A stretch of DNA of 64,000 nucleotides from assembly GCA_001936135.1 (NCBI GenBank), contig CP012818.1, positions 558,001-622,000 of the forward strand. The letters are read 5' to 3'. Made by a program: the position numbers and the translations under genes. Source of the stretch: Saccharomycopsis fibuligera x Saccharomycopsis cf. fibuligera. Its lineage: Eukaryota; Ascomycota; Saccharomycetes; Ascoideales; Saccharomycopsidaceae. This document shows positions 52,086 to 62,241 of this stretch, piece after piece. Below the pieces are notes generated by a model, which was not told the origin of the DNA, did not search any database, and worked only from the letters and a program-made list of their open reading frames with translations. Each line of letters opens with the position of its first letter. Position 1 is the first letter of the stretch.

Positions 52086-53594
52086 ATGAAAGAATTGACA
52101 CCAGTACAGAAGCATTACGTTATCCGTACAGAGTTAGAGTTCTCGACCACGGTGTCTATGAGTGCTACTTACTCCAAGAACATTTTTGATTCAACTAACA
52201 ACACATCTCGGGAACTCCTATTGAAGACGCTTCGAGCACTTATTTACAAGCATGAAGCATTGCGTATTGATTTTCATCTCAACAAGCTAGAGAATACCCA
52301 AGACCAGTCTGAAGACTGGAGAATAAAACATCTTGATATTATTGCCTTCGGTGATGTGATTGAGTATCTAGATATCAGCGAATTGGATAGCAATCCTGTA
52401 CAACATGCAGCAGCAAATACAACAACAACAACAACAACAGTCAATGAAGGTTTTCTCCGTTATGTGCATAGCAAATACAGAACCATTAAAGCAGATCAAC
52501 AGAAACCACTTTGGAGATTGTATGTCGTTAATGATACAACAGCTTGTTTTCTTTATAATCATGCTTTGGCCGACGGTATGAGCGGTGTAATTTTTCACGA
52601 TGAGTTCCAAAAAACATACAATGATATTGCTAACAAGAAACTTATCATTGAAAATGATACAAATGAGGACAATGGCCTAACTGACGACATTGCAAAACAA
52701 AATTTATATCTATCAGATAAATTTGTAATTTCTGGCCTCGAACAGTACCCATTGACCTCTGAAGCTGATGTCATTACTAAAAAGCCAGGAACCTGGTTTA
52801 TAATGTCTACTCTCTTTAAGCATTTCGTCGTGCCATATTTTCCAACTTTTGTTCAGAAATTCATTAATGGCCCAGACACTTTCAAATTAACTAGTCTTCC
52901 TGAGAAAAAATCTAGTTGTGCTCATTTGTTAATTAATATCCCTCCTGAACATCTTTCAAACATTTTGAAAGCTTGCAAATCCAAAGACATCAGTGTTTCC
53001 ATTTGGCTTCTTTCCGCTTTGCAGTTTGTATTAAAAGATTATTTTAATAACTTACCAATTCACTACTGTATTCCTATAAATTTAAGAAGGTTGATCCCTG
53101 TTAATGAACAAGAAAAGTACAAACTTGGGCTCAATATCGCAGGTTTTTTCTCAAATTTCAATTCAATTGATCCTCAAGCAAATATTACTGATGGTCAATT
53201 AATTTCCCGTGCACAAGTTGGCACGAGAGAATTACGCAAATCACTCAATAATAATTTTTCAGATGAAGTTCAAATGAACGGAATGCTCAATTATGTGCCA
53301 TCAGTCTTTGACTACACCATTAGCGAACACTCTACCCCATGTGAAACTGCCTTTGAGTGTTCAAATCTTGGTTTCTACAAACCTTCGAGCAGAGATTCAG
53401 ATGATGATTTGGTTATCAAAGATTTGGTATTTGGATCTGGGGGTGTTGTGGGGTCATCAGTGGTATCTTTATATCTTGTGTCAACTCCACAAGGCGGGGC
53501 AAACTTGCAATTTGTTACTGTGAATTCTAATAAAGAGTATTTGAGTCCAATTAAGGAACAATTTATTGGGGTGGTGGATACCATTTTAGAATGA
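52086..53594 (+). CDS. Alcohol O-acetyltransferase (AATase) family protein, Atf1/Atf2-like
   Basis: The product is 502 residues, the usual family length. It opens MKELTPVQKHYVIRTELEFST, typical of yeast AATases, and has the catalytic HxxxDG motif HALADG with His159 and Asp163 (family role: general base in acetyl-CoA-dependent acyl transfer). Later family blocks are VSIWLLSALQFVL, CIPINLRRLIP and FSNFNSIDPQ-like. Relatives make acetate esters, acetylate sterols (Atf2) or detoxify by N-acetylation (Sli1), so the substrate cannot be told from sequence alone. Two in-frame poly-Thr codon runs (ACA repeat about 52421-52439) sit in a loop before the motif. It converges on ERG24 with 206 bp between stops. 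Confidence 0.82.
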   Translation: MKELTPVQKHYVIRTELEFSTTVSMSATYSKNIFDSTNNTSRELLLKTLRALIYKHEALRIDFHLNKLENTQDQSEDWRIKHLDIIAFGDVIEYLDISELDSNPVQHAAANTTTTTTTVNEGFLRYVHSKYRTIKADQQKPLWRLYVVNDTTACFLYNHALADGMSGVIFHDEFQKTYNDIANKKLIIENDTNEDNGLTDDIAKQNLYLSDKFVISGLEQYPLTSEADVITKKPGTWFIMSTLFKHFVVPYFPTFVQKFINGPDTFKLTSLPEKKSSCAHLLINIPPEHLSNILKACKSKDISVSIWLLSALQFVLKDYFNNLPIHYCIPINLRRLIPVNEQEKYKLGLNIAGFFSNFNSIDPQANITDGQLISRAQVGTRELRKSLNNNFSDEVQMNGMLNYVPSVFDYTISEHSTPCETAFECSNLGFYKPSSRDSDDDLVIKDLVFGSGGVVGSSVVSLYLVSTPQGGANLQFVTVNSNKEYLSPIKEQFIGVVDTILE

Positions 53595-53704
53595 AGTGAT
53601 GTGGCATCAAAAAACTTTGCTACCAGGCAATAAATGAGTTTTGTAATTATGTTTTTTCAAATTATCAAAAAATCAGCTTAGCGTAGGTTTTCATGACTTG
53701 CATA

Positions 53705-53707
<3 letters not shown>

Positions 53708-53740
<33 letters not shown>
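53708..53740 (+). repeat. A33 homopolymer between convergent genes
   Basis: 33 consecutive A in the 206-bp spacer between the acetyltransferase and ERG24 stop codons. Confidence 0.95.
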
Positions 53741-53742
<2 letters not shown>

Positions 53743-53800
53743 CCTAACTAAAAAAAAGAAAAAATTCACTACAAAGGCAGAGAGAAGTACATTTAAACAT

Positions 53801-55120
53801 TCAATACAAGTATGGGACAATCTTGTAAGGTACTTTCTTTTTATACTGTTCCCACTTCTCACCATACTTGGCTGCACATTTTGCATCATCTCTTTGCTGT
53901 CTATGCAACAATAATCCCCCAAAGTAAGCGACATAATAGTAAGTCAACGGAGTGTTGAAACCAGTAGCCAAACACCATGACCAACTTATAATCCAATCAC
54001 CAAAATAGTTGATGTGTTGCGAATATCCCCACCAACCATCGCATAGTAGACGTGATCCAGTTTTGGTTTTTATAAAACTGTAATTTCTGTCATCAAGTTT
54101 TCCAGCTTTCCAATCTGATTTTTGTTTGTTAGATTGATGGAAAATATGGTATCCAGTAAGCATCAATAGTACTATAGCAGCACAAGCCATTGGCCCTAAG
54201 TCAACTGGTTTTAAGCAAAGATATCTAGCTTGCAAAGAATAAGTGAATGGTACAAGTGCCAAATCTCCAAAGGCAAGCATAAATCCAAACCCATCAGTGG
54301 TGATATCAATCATAGAGATCACACCTGCTTCATTGAGCACACCATCAATAATGTAAAACAATTGAAGCAAATTGATCAAAATTAAAGAGTCACAAACCGT
54401 GCCATTGTTAGTCCAGTACTGATGATGAATAGTGGACAAGTTGATCACCAACCATAATAGCAATCCTGGTTTTAATTCGCAAAATAGTTTGATGTCAACA
54501 GGTCCTATTCTTGGATTTAACTCGCGGCCAATAAACCAGTTATAAAAAGCACTAGAAGAGTTGCCATTAATTGACAAGATTCTTTCTTTTGTTTTGAATC
54601 CATTAGCCTTCCTCAACGGAATATAAGAACAAACATAGACAAAAGTTGCTAAAATGAAAGAAAACAAAATGGCCACCACCGACAATTGCAAAAGATTATC
54701 ATATACAAACTCAAGTTCGGGCAAGTATCCGCCCAATAAGTAGCCTCTTAAAAGCAAAGCGACACTAAGTATCAGCACAAAATTTAACCCATTAATCTTG
54801 TAAGTCAATTTAGTATTATCTCTTAATGTAATCCCTTGAAGTTTGATTCCAGGAACCATCAAATCAAGAGCCAAAAGACCAAAGAACCACGATAAGTAAA
54901 ATTTCCAAACTTTACGGTCAAATGCCACTTGAAGCCAATCTAGTTTAAATATCTGTGACTTAACTGCGTGTAAGTTTAACTTTGTGCCGTCAATAACATA
55001 GCTCTCATTGCAGAGAAAATAAAATAAAATGATCAATGCTGGGAGACCAGTAGTAATGGCAAATGCTCCAGGCACACCGCCAAATTCTTTATCCTTCGTT
55101 ATTGGATTCAACACAGACAT
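53801..55120 (-). CDS. ERG24: Delta(14)-sterol reductase Erg24
   Basis: The product is 439 residues with about nine hydrophobic segments, an ER membrane enzyme that reduces the C14=C15 double bond with NADPH in ergosterol synthesis. Family signatures: GPVDIKLFCELKPGL (GRELNPRIG before it), the second signature LLCDGWWGYSQHINYFGDW, and the C-terminus HRQQRDDAKCAAKYGEKW ... VPYKIVPYLY. One oddity is Gln368 in SQHINYFGD, where Erg24, LBR and TM7SF2 have Arg (RHxNY). The neighbouring Asn, the HRxxRD arginines and Asp are intact. The promoter has an Upc2-type sterol element at 55249. Delta(24(28)) reductase Erg4 is the nearest alternative, but the length and GPxxIKxFCELKPGL context fit Erg24. Confidence 0.93.
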   Translation of the reverse strand: MSVLNPITKDKEFGGVPGAFAITTGLPALIILFYFLCNESYVIDGTKLNLHAVKSQIFKLDWLQVAFDRKVWKFYLSWFFGLLALDLMVPGIKLQGITLRDNTKLTYKINGLNFVLILSVALLLRGYLLGGYLPELEFVYDNLLQLSVVAILFSFILATFVYVCSYIPLRKANGFKTKERILSINGNSSSAFYNWFIGRELNPRIGPVDIKLFCELKPGLLLWLVINLSTIHHQYWTNNGTVCDSLILINLLQLFYIIDGVLNEAGVISMIDITTDGFGFMLAFGDLALVPFTYSLQARYLCLKPVDLGPMACAAIVLLMLTGYHIFHQSNKQKSDWKAGKLDDRNYSFIKTKTGSRLLCDGWWGYSQHINYFGDWIISWSWCLATGFNTPLTYYYVAYFGGLLLHRQQRDDAKCAAKYGEKWEQYKKKVPYKIVPYLY

Positions 55121-55248
55121 TTTGCCCTATTGAATTCAAAAGAAAAAAAAACTTATTCTTGAACGAAAACAAACGAAAGTGTGATTTGTTTGGATAGAAT
55201 TAGAAATCTTGAAAAATGTTAAATCTTTTCGTATTGTTCATCCCGTCA

Positions 55249-55255
55249 TCGTATA
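55249..55255 (+). promoter_or_regulatory. Sterol regulatory element (Upc2/Ecm22-type) upstream of ERG24
   Basis: TCGTATA, the exact core SRE bound by Upc2/Ecm22, lies about 129 bp upstream of the ERG24 ATG. A near-match (TCGTATT) is at 55229-55235. ERG genes are the known targets. Confidence 0.6.
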
Positions 55256-55751
55256 CGTCTCGCAGTCTCGTACTTTTTCAGTGACGATGCGAGGGGTACG
55301 AACCACTTGTTTGGTGTTTGCACCGGGAGTATGGGTCTTTTTCTCCGGACTTTATTACAAAGAATTAACAATTAAGTCTATAATGATTATAATAGTATTC
55401 GTAAAGGTACTTACTCTATAAGGATAAAATTAAAGCAGGTAAACAACAACAAAAATGAAAAAACTTGAGATAAAATGAAAAGGTTTAAATAATAAGAATT
55501 CAAATCAAACAAAAATGACAAAGAAATAAAAAAGAACTTTTTGTAAATGAGCAGCAATGCAACCAAGAAATTCAAAAATTAATAACTCTAATGTAATAAA
55601 ATGAACTGAAATTAATGCACAAAAGGATATCATAAATCGGTATAGGAACCAAGAACTGAAAATTTAATGAAAACAAAACAGAAGGATAAATCAAGCAATC
55701 CAGAAAAAAAGAGGAATAATAAAGTCGTTAAAATTTGAGAGCTGTCTAATA
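55256..55751. other. Intergenic region between ERG24 and the velvet gene
   Basis: AT- and purine-rich spacer holding the distal ERG24 promoter and the 3' end of the velvet gene. Nothing else is supported. Confidence 0.4.
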
Positions 55752-57482
55752 TCAAAAGCCAAAGTCCAAGTTATTCATAGCAAAAGGATTTTCAAAAATA
55801 TCATTGCCACCGTTAACTGTTTGAGCAAGGTTGCCGGTTTCTTGCAATAAACTGTTGAGATCCATGTCCTGATTATTGTTGTTATTGTTATCACCTTGGA
55901 AATTATTATTTTCCGTCTGGCGTGGCTGTTGTTGTTGCTGTTGGTCATGGTTATTGATTGCTGGTTTGAGGATGTCATCAAATGATTCAAATAATATTTC
56001 GTGAGATCTTGGAGCAAGACTGTTCGCAAAGTTGTGGTTGTTATTATTGTTACCAAATGATGGTGGTTGTTGTAATTGTTGTTGTTGTTGTGGTTGGCTG
56101 TTCAACTCATTAACGTTAGCATTAGATGTTAGTTGTTGGTAGAAACTATCCAAGCTGTTGAAATCAAGCTTACCATTGGAATTAACATTGTTGTTTTTGT
56201 TGTTGTTACTGTTACTTAAAATGTAACTATTGTTATTATTCTCATGAGGATTATAGATAATCTCCTGTTCTAATGGCGACAAGTCCAAGCCGGAATTATC
56301 ATCAAACACTGCACTTTCATTGATGGCAGTATGTGTCAATGGAGTGGTAAAGATATCATTTTGGTTAGTTTGTGGGGTAACTGGAGGTTGAGCTCTCGGC
56401 GTAAAGTATTGAGACACCGCAGAAGCGGCATATGTACCAGCAGTGTATGTTTGCACTGGAGTGTTGGTTCTAGAATACAAATCAGCCACAGAATTATTGC
56501 GGTTCAAATGATGTGGCTGTTGTATTGGAGTAGAGCTTCGGGTAATGTCTATGGTGTTTCCAGCTAAAGGAGAATCAAAGTATGTGTTATTGTTGCTGTG
56601 TTGCTGTTGATGAACATTATTATTACCATTGAAACCAAAAATGTTTCCGTTAAATTGCTGCTGCTGCTGCTGCTGCTGTTGTTGTTGTTGTTGTTGTTGC
56701 TGCTGCTGTTGAATTATTCCAGCCACTTGGGTATAATACTGAAGAGCATTCATACCACTTGGATACATCTTCAATGGTTTAGCAATCTTGTAATCAATAC
56801 TGCGCAAATGCACAGGAGTACTTGTCTTTGGCTTTCGGGTTCTAATTCTGCAGCCAGCCTTTTTAAGTTGTTCATTAAGTACTGGAGAAGCTTCAAGGCC
56901 ATCAAAAGAAGCGTCAGTATAAACAGTAAAGCGAGAAGAGTATGTAGTGGCATTTGTCCAATGAACAACATTTGGCTTTGAACACATCACTCCATGTTCA
57001 TTGAATGACTGCACTTCAAAGAGGTCAAATTTTAATCTATAATCACCTTTGAATCTAACCGATAAATTATCAAACACTGCACAAGCAACATATGGACTGC
57101 CTTTATAAAACTGAGCAGTGACTGTGGTGGTTCCTCTGAGCACTTCAAAATCGTCCGGATTGTTGCTGTCGGTATGAGTTCTAGCTTTTCTTTGTCTAGC
57201 CATAAATGACTCTGAATCTTTGAAACCAATGCATTCGATAGAAGCTCTAACAAAATAAATTCCGAGACTGTGATCTATAACATTGCGGCCATCTTGATCA
57301 AGCTTGAGCTGAACGATTGGCTGAGGGTCAACTAGCCTTCTGGAAGAGTTTCTAGTTTCTTTGCGACCAGAGACTCTCGCCTTTACTGGTTGTTGGACCA
57401 CGTTAAGATTAGCGTTTTGCTGGTGAACCTCGATTTTGTCGTTGTCAATTGGCTTGACTTGATTTTTTAAAAATTTGACCAT
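55752..57482 (-). CDS. Velvet-domain transcriptional regulator (VosA/VelB-like)
   Basis: The product is 576 residues. Residues about 52-217 form a velvet domain: PQPIVQLKLDQDG at the first strand, IYFVRASIECIG, the conserved core LRGTTTVTAQFYKGSP then FDNLSVRFKGDYRLKFDLFEV, and SSRFTVYTDASFDGLEASP followed by LNEQLKKAGCRIRTRKP. In filamentous fungi velvet proteins are Rel-like DNA-binding or dimerising factors (VosA, VelB, VelC, VeA) controlling spores, development and secondary metabolism. The rest is low-complexity: a polyGln run from about residue 258 (CAG/CAA repeat near 56658-56715) and Asn/Gln-rich stretches. The domain lacks the large insert of VosA types, so subfamily is uncertain. 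Well-known model yeasts have no velvet protein, so its presence is notable. The upstream region to 57600 looks like an AT-rich promoter. Confidence 0.88.
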   Translation of the reverse strand: MVKFLKNQVKPIDNDKIEVHQQNANLNVVQQPVKARVSGRKETRNSSRRLVDPQPIVQLKLDQDGRNVIDHSLGIYFVRASIECIGFKDSESFMARQRKARTHTDSNNPDDFEVLRGTTTVTAQFYKGSPYVACAVFDNLSVRFKGDYRLKFDLFEVQSFNEHGVMCSKPNVVHWTNATTYSSRFTVYTDASFDGLEASPVLNEQLKKAGCRIRTRKPKTSTPVHLRSIDYKIAKPLKMYPSGMNALQYYTQVAGIIQQQQQQQQQQQQQQQQQQQFNGNIFGFNGNNNVHQQQHSNNNTYFDSPLAGNTIDITRSSTPIQQPHHLNRNNSVADLYSRTNTPVQTYTAGTYAASAVSQYFTPRAQPPVTPQTNQNDIFTTPLTHTAINESAVFDDNSGLDLSPLEQEIIYNPHENNNNSYILSNSNNNKNNNVNSNGKLDFNSLDSFYQQLTSNANVNELNSQPQQQQQLQQPPSFGNNNNNHNFANSLAPRSHEILFESFDDILKPAINNHDQQQQQQPRQTENNNFQGDNNNNNNQDMDLNSLLQETGNLAQTVNGGNDIFENPFAMNNLDFGF

Positions 57483-58452
57483 TTTCGTTGTTTTAGGTTT
57501 TTTGTGTTTTTGTTTTGATTTTCTGTATATGTTTGTTGTTGCTATGTGTTGCTGCTTGATTATAGTTTCTAGTATTGTTGGAGATAAACTTATTGATTAA
57601 TGAGCGATAGAAATGCGAGCAAGCGCTTGAATGATAAAAGTGCAAAAGGGTCTAAAGTATGTAAAACGGAGATAAATGGTCAATGGGTAACAAGGAAATT
57701 CAGGGCAACATTAATACCATAGACAAGGCAAACGGATATCATTTTGTATTTATATATATAAATAGTTCACACACAATATCTACTACCTGCCTATCTCTCT
57801 GTTGTGCTGGTAGTTATAATTCTGGCTAAAATCGTGAGTAAAATTCGTGAAACTGGATGTTTCAATCTAATGCATGTTGCCTGTTTGAGACGCATGCAAG
57901 GGCAAAATCATCAAAAAAAATAGGAATTGGGTACCTTTGCAACGGATCTTTTCATGCGAAGTAATAACCTTCGAACATTTGAATCCACCGGTGCCATGGA
58001 TTGTTACAGCTTCATAATATTCTTGCTCTCAATAATGCAGTGAACATATGTGATTATTATTTTAATAATTTCATGAGGCAAGAGCTATATAGGCGTGACC
58101 GGTTTCAAAATCTGTAAGCGACGCTCCAACCATCAGGACCAAGTTTTCGTCTTTGTTTGTCCTACGCAAATCACGGTTTCATGTCCGGCTAAAAACAATA
58201 CTATAGCCATACTTAGCAGTGGGTCCTGCGGCTAAAGCGTCAAGTAGGTAAAAAGTCTTCAATTTTACGACCCTTCTTTTAGTGGACTTCCCGTATGGTC
58301 TTTATGTTTCTGTCTCACGACCGCCTATTTTGCCGAGCGTACAAACACACACCCTATTTAAAAATCCTCTGGTTGTAGTTCCTAGACCAGTTGTCTGCAC
58401 ACTTGCTAGTACTAGCATTGAGCATCCTTTTAAGGCTACTAGATAACGGATT

Positions 58453-58506
<54 letters not shown>

Positions 58507-60318
58507 ACTGCTTTTAAAACATAAAGATAAAGTAAAAAGTTTACTAACGTAGTGAATTGGTTCCCTTGTTTGTTTTGAAATCGCTAGCTTACTATACTCA
58601 GGTTATTCTTCTGCAGCATAAACAATAGCCATTAATAACCGCAAACTGTTATTATAATGACTACAATATCAATTGAGCACCAATGGTACTACTAAATGGA
58701 CAACAATGATATTCTTTTGATATATCTCTTGTTTTATCTTTAATGGCACTATTTGCATGTAATGCGTTACTTTTGTTTGCTAAAATTCAAGGCAAGTTGT
58801 TCTCTCCAAATACCATTGATTTACTGAATTAGTTTACTACGAGGCCACTGGATAACCGGCAACAAACACACCCTATTTGGCTAATTACAAAAAAAAAATG
58901 GATTTTTATTATATTATATTTTCTGTATTGCTATGTGTGCTACATTCAAAGGCACCTACAGGTTTTAACAAGGTGAAGTTGCTACCTTTTTATTGGTAAT
59001 AAACATGTAGTGCTCTTTTTAAGGACTTGATATTTTGCTTGTCAATATAAAGTTTTGTAGTTAGGCGTACTATCAGCTTTGGTCACGGGTTTCTGTTATT
59101 TGCTTGCGTAATACTCCCCATGGGTTTATAATATCGTCTGTGCAGAGCGTATTAATCTTTATATCACTTGTATTTACTCGTTACATCTTTCAACCTAGTC
59201 CTTGGCAATATACAAAAAGCAAAAAAAAAAAAAAAAAAAAAAAAAATAATAAAATAAAATAAAATACAATGAACTAAAATAAAGTAAAATAAAATAAAAT
59301 AGCATAGTATTACGTTTGAAGCAACAAAATAAAATGGAACATCGTTGCAATTGCGACTGTTGCAATCACGAAAAGTGCGAATGACAATAAGCTGTTTCGT
59401 TCGTTTTCCCGTAGAAAAAAAATTACGTAAATGAACACTGCTACCCAATTGATTATTCAAATAATTTCCACCAGCTGCATTCATAACATTGATCAAATAC
59501 AAACATACATATGTACGTTTAACTAAGCAACATGTGTTGAATGTGCGACGTTTGCCTTCCACAGCATTTGAGTTATTTTGGCGATTGTCTCCAGTGTTTC
59601 AGAATTCTCAGCACATTGATCACGGGGGAGGTTGGGGTTCGGGCGTTTTTCTATTGTATTGTATGTAGTGCGGTCGTAACGGAAAAAATACAACATTGTT
59701 AAATGCATGTTGACAGATGATAGATGTACATAATATATAATATCTTTAAATGCTTAATAATTATAAATAATTATTTATTCTCGCTACATCTGTAACAACC
59801 GTGATATTGTTCACATATAACAGATGCCCATTTGCAGCATGCTGGCTTTGAAATTTTTCTTAAAAATAAAATCGACTTTGCTGACCAAGGCTTTGTAGCG
59901 AGAAGCACAATCCTGTAATAGCTTTCCAATTTCTAGTACTAAACGCATCTTACCGAAGCATACCAACACTGAGTACAGAGATGTAGAACTCATACAAGTC
60001 AAAACTCAATTGTAAACGGCCAGATGCTTTCAGACTGTCCATTTTTTGAATTCTATGATGCTAGCTAACAATATTCCTTATTGGCTAAAGATTTAGATCT
60101 TATTTCAAAGTATAAACTATATGCATCGCAATGTGACCTGATGTAATTAGCTTCGGTTATTTCCTGATTTAGTTTAGCAATAACAACAGCGAAGAAACTT
60201 GCCGCAATAAAGCGAACTTCAATTTTGGATGATAAAATGCTATATTCATGCTACACTATTATATCGTAGTTATACAGCACTATATGTTATGGCATGAATG
60301 CAATAATGTCACAAAAGG
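57483..60318. other. Long intergenic region with A49 and A26 tracts and an AAAAT microsatellite
   Basis: 2.8 kb without a supported gene. It contains 49 A at 58457-58505, 26 A at 59221-59246 and an (AAAAT)n microsatellite from about 59247 to 59320. Minus-strand frames here lack convincing features. Its length suggests a large regulatory region for the velvet gene. Confidence 0.5.
58457..58505 (+). repeat. A49 homopolymer
   Basis: 49 consecutive A about 970 bp upstream of the velvet gene, the longest homopolymer in the window. Confidence 0.95.
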
Positions 60319-60675
60319 TCAAACATAATCCGTTACTTCAACTTCTTCAATCCACAAATTGTCATACTGGAGAAAAATATTGTCCTCATAATTGACTCTA
60401 TAGTTATTTTGATTGTTCTTCGTTCTTTTTTCGCTTTTGTTTTTCTTCGATTTACTGTTATTGTTATAGTCTTCACCGCTATTATCGTTACTACCACTTA
60501 AATAATCATGCGCAAATTCATCATCATGATTGTGCAATGGAATGTATTCTTTGAATTCAGGTTCTGGAGCCACTGAATCATCTATGTCTTCATAATAGTA
60601 TTTTTGGTTGGCAACTTTGGCAGGATCTCCTCCGAATTTTTCCATGTCATCATTGCTAGAAACACTAAAATTCAT
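60319..60675 (-). CDS. Small acidic hypothetical protein
   Basis: The product is 118 residues from the ATG at 60675 (MNFSVSSNDDMEKFGGDP). The frame is open upstream but without another ATG. It is acidic in the first part (YYYEDIDDSVAPEPEFKEYIP), Asn/Lys-rich in the middle, and ends in NLWIEEVEVTDYV. The start lies only 28 nt beyond the stop of the WKF-domain gene on the same strand and in another frame. That is tight for two separate yeast genes: it may be a separate gene, a second cistron or part of the same gene through splicing. No family is recognised. Confidence 0.4.
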   Translation of the reverse strand: MNFSVSSNDDMEKFGGDPAKVANQKYYYEDIDDSVAPEPEFKEYIPLHNHDDEFAHDYLSGSNDNSGEDYNNNSKSKKNKSEKRTKNNQNNYRVNYEDNIFLQYDNLWIEEVEVTDYV

Positions 60676-60703
60676 TTGATCTGACCTATCAGGACCTGCG
60701 ATG

Positions 60704-61753
60704 CTACGGCTGCCGACTGGGACTAGAAACACCAACTATTTTGCTGCTTTGAGAATCAGAGCTGCTTTTTTCCTTCTTTTTAGATTTTTTCTTCTCCTTC
60801 TTTGACACCCTCTTTAAAGTTTCATCTTCTACTTCATCTTCGTTAGTTTTTTCCTCTTCTTTATCTTCTTTCACAACCTCCTCGTTCGCTTTTTTCTCTT
60901 CATTATTATTACTTGCAACGCTGCTATTGGATTTTTTCTTAGCATCATCGGTTTCTTCTTGGCCTGTAGTATTTTCTGAAATATTTTCATCATCAACAGT
61001 ATTCAATAACAATTTCTCATTGGTGATAGCCTCGAGCAACTGCTGAGCTCTAATGGCCTGCTCAAAAGTGGGCATCTTTTTTTTCTCTTCTTCTTCCGCC
61101 TTCCTCTTCTTAGCTTCTGCCCTCTTCTTTCTTATAGCTTGTCTTAATTTTTCATCGCTATCAGCTTCATTATTTTCGTCTTGCTCGTTACCTTCCTCTT
61201 CTTCTTCGTCTTTCTTGCCTTCAACATTAGCATCTGCTTTTCCCTGTTCATATTTGTCTTTCTCATCATTACTATTCAAAAGATTATCCGTCACAGCACT
61301 AGCATATTTATTCCATTTACCAATTACTTCTTTCAATTCATTCACTAATCTAATTCTAGAACCGCCCTCTACCGTTCTCAAGTACATAAAAAGAGGATCT
61401 TTGTAATCCTCAGAAATGACGAGCATATGCTTGATGATCCAATTCTGTTTTTGCTTAGAAAACTTCCAGTTTTCTCTATCGTTCGCGTATTGTCGAAGAT
61501 ATGCTAATTGATCTTTTTCTGGAGGTGGTGGGCGCTCATTTTTCGGCAACTTCTTTCTTTTTGCAGGTTTCTTTGGTTTTCCTTCACCGCCATCTTCGCG
61601 GCTTCTTTTTTGAGATTTCAACCCTTTGGCTTGACTTTTTGTTATTGTCGAGTCTTCCAAATGAGTTGGTATACTTAATGGATCATCAGCCTGGAATTTT
61701 TTGACTTTCAACCCGAGCCTCTTCCATGCAGGAATATGATTTTCTTCAGCCAT
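60704..61753 (-). CDS. WKF-domain protein (DUF2373 type)
   Basis: The product is 349 residues. A basic N-terminal region (KGLKSQKRSREDGG, KKPAKRKKLPKNERPPPPEKDQ) leads into the WKF domain (about 80-150): LAYLRQYANDRENWKFSKQKQ with Trp-Lys-Phe at 96-98, NWIIKHML, and LFMYLRTVEGGSRIRLV. The remainder alternates acidic and basic coiled-coil-like segments, ending in a Lys-rich run. Relatives such as human C7orf50 are nucleolar or ribosome-biogenesis associated; the molecular role is not established. The start MAEENHIPAWKRLGLKVK fits the family's opening (PAWKRLGLKLK). Confidence 0.82.
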   Translation of the reverse strand: MAEENHIPAWKRLGLKVKKFQADDPLSIPTHLEDSTITKSQAKGLKSQKRSREDGGEGKPKKPAKRKKLPKNERPPPPEKDQLAYLRQYANDRENWKFSKQKQNWIIKHMLVISEDYKDPLFMYLRTVEGGSRIRLVNELKEVIGKWNKYASAVTDNLLNSNDEKDKYEQGKADANVEGKKDEEEEEGNEQDENNEADSDEKLRQAIRKKRAEAKKRKAEEEEKKKMPTFEQAIRAQQLLEAITNEKLLLNTVDDENISENTTGQEETDDAKKKSNSSVASNNNEEKKANEEVVKEDKEEEKTNEDEVEDETLKRVSKKEKKKSKKKEKSSSDSQSSKIVGVSSPSRQP

Positions 61754-62157
61754 TTGATTTTCTATAAATGTGCCTCTCTTCTAACAGCCTTTTTTGCTTA
61801 TGGCTCCTTTATTAACTCTGATATTAATAGTAATGAGGAATATGACTTTGAAATAAACAACTTTAAACTTACTTGAAATGCATCATGAAAAAAAAAATTC
61901 ACTAAATAATTTTTTTGAACTTCATCGTTTACCCGGTTTGTAGAAGAAAATCTATCTAACGCTAAAATGGTAGTCGAAATCAATGACCCATTGCGTCTTG
62001 AATTTCGTTCATGTCTTGAGCATTAACATTAATGATTTAGTTCAGTAGTTAAAATTTTTCTGAAACAGGTTATTTCGATTTATTGGCAATTAACCCCTTG
62101 ACGTTACACACTGTACATGATAGATAAAGTAAGAAAAAAAATCCAAAAGTAAAAATT
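61754..62157. other. Intergenic region between the WKF gene and tRNA-Ala copy 2
   Basis: 404 bp with no supported feature apart from the promoter it must contain. Confidence 0.4.
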
Positions 62158-62230
62158 TGGACGAGTTGGGAATCGAACCCAAGACCTCTCCCATGCTAAG
62201 GGAGCGCGCTACCAACTACGCCACACGCCC
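62158..62230 (-). tRNA. tRNA-Ala(AGC), copy 2
   Basis: Identical over its 73 nt to copy 1 at 22624-22696, on the same strand. An A5 run on the plus strand beyond its 3' end gives the Pol III terminator. Confidence 0.97.
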
Positions 62231-62241
62231 TTATTCCTTTT

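Noticed and set aside
55775-56981. Several frames opposite or out of register with the velvet gene, including poly-Leu and Thr/Ile-rich ones
   Set aside because: They are by-products of the CAG/CAA and AAC repeats of the velvet coding sequence.
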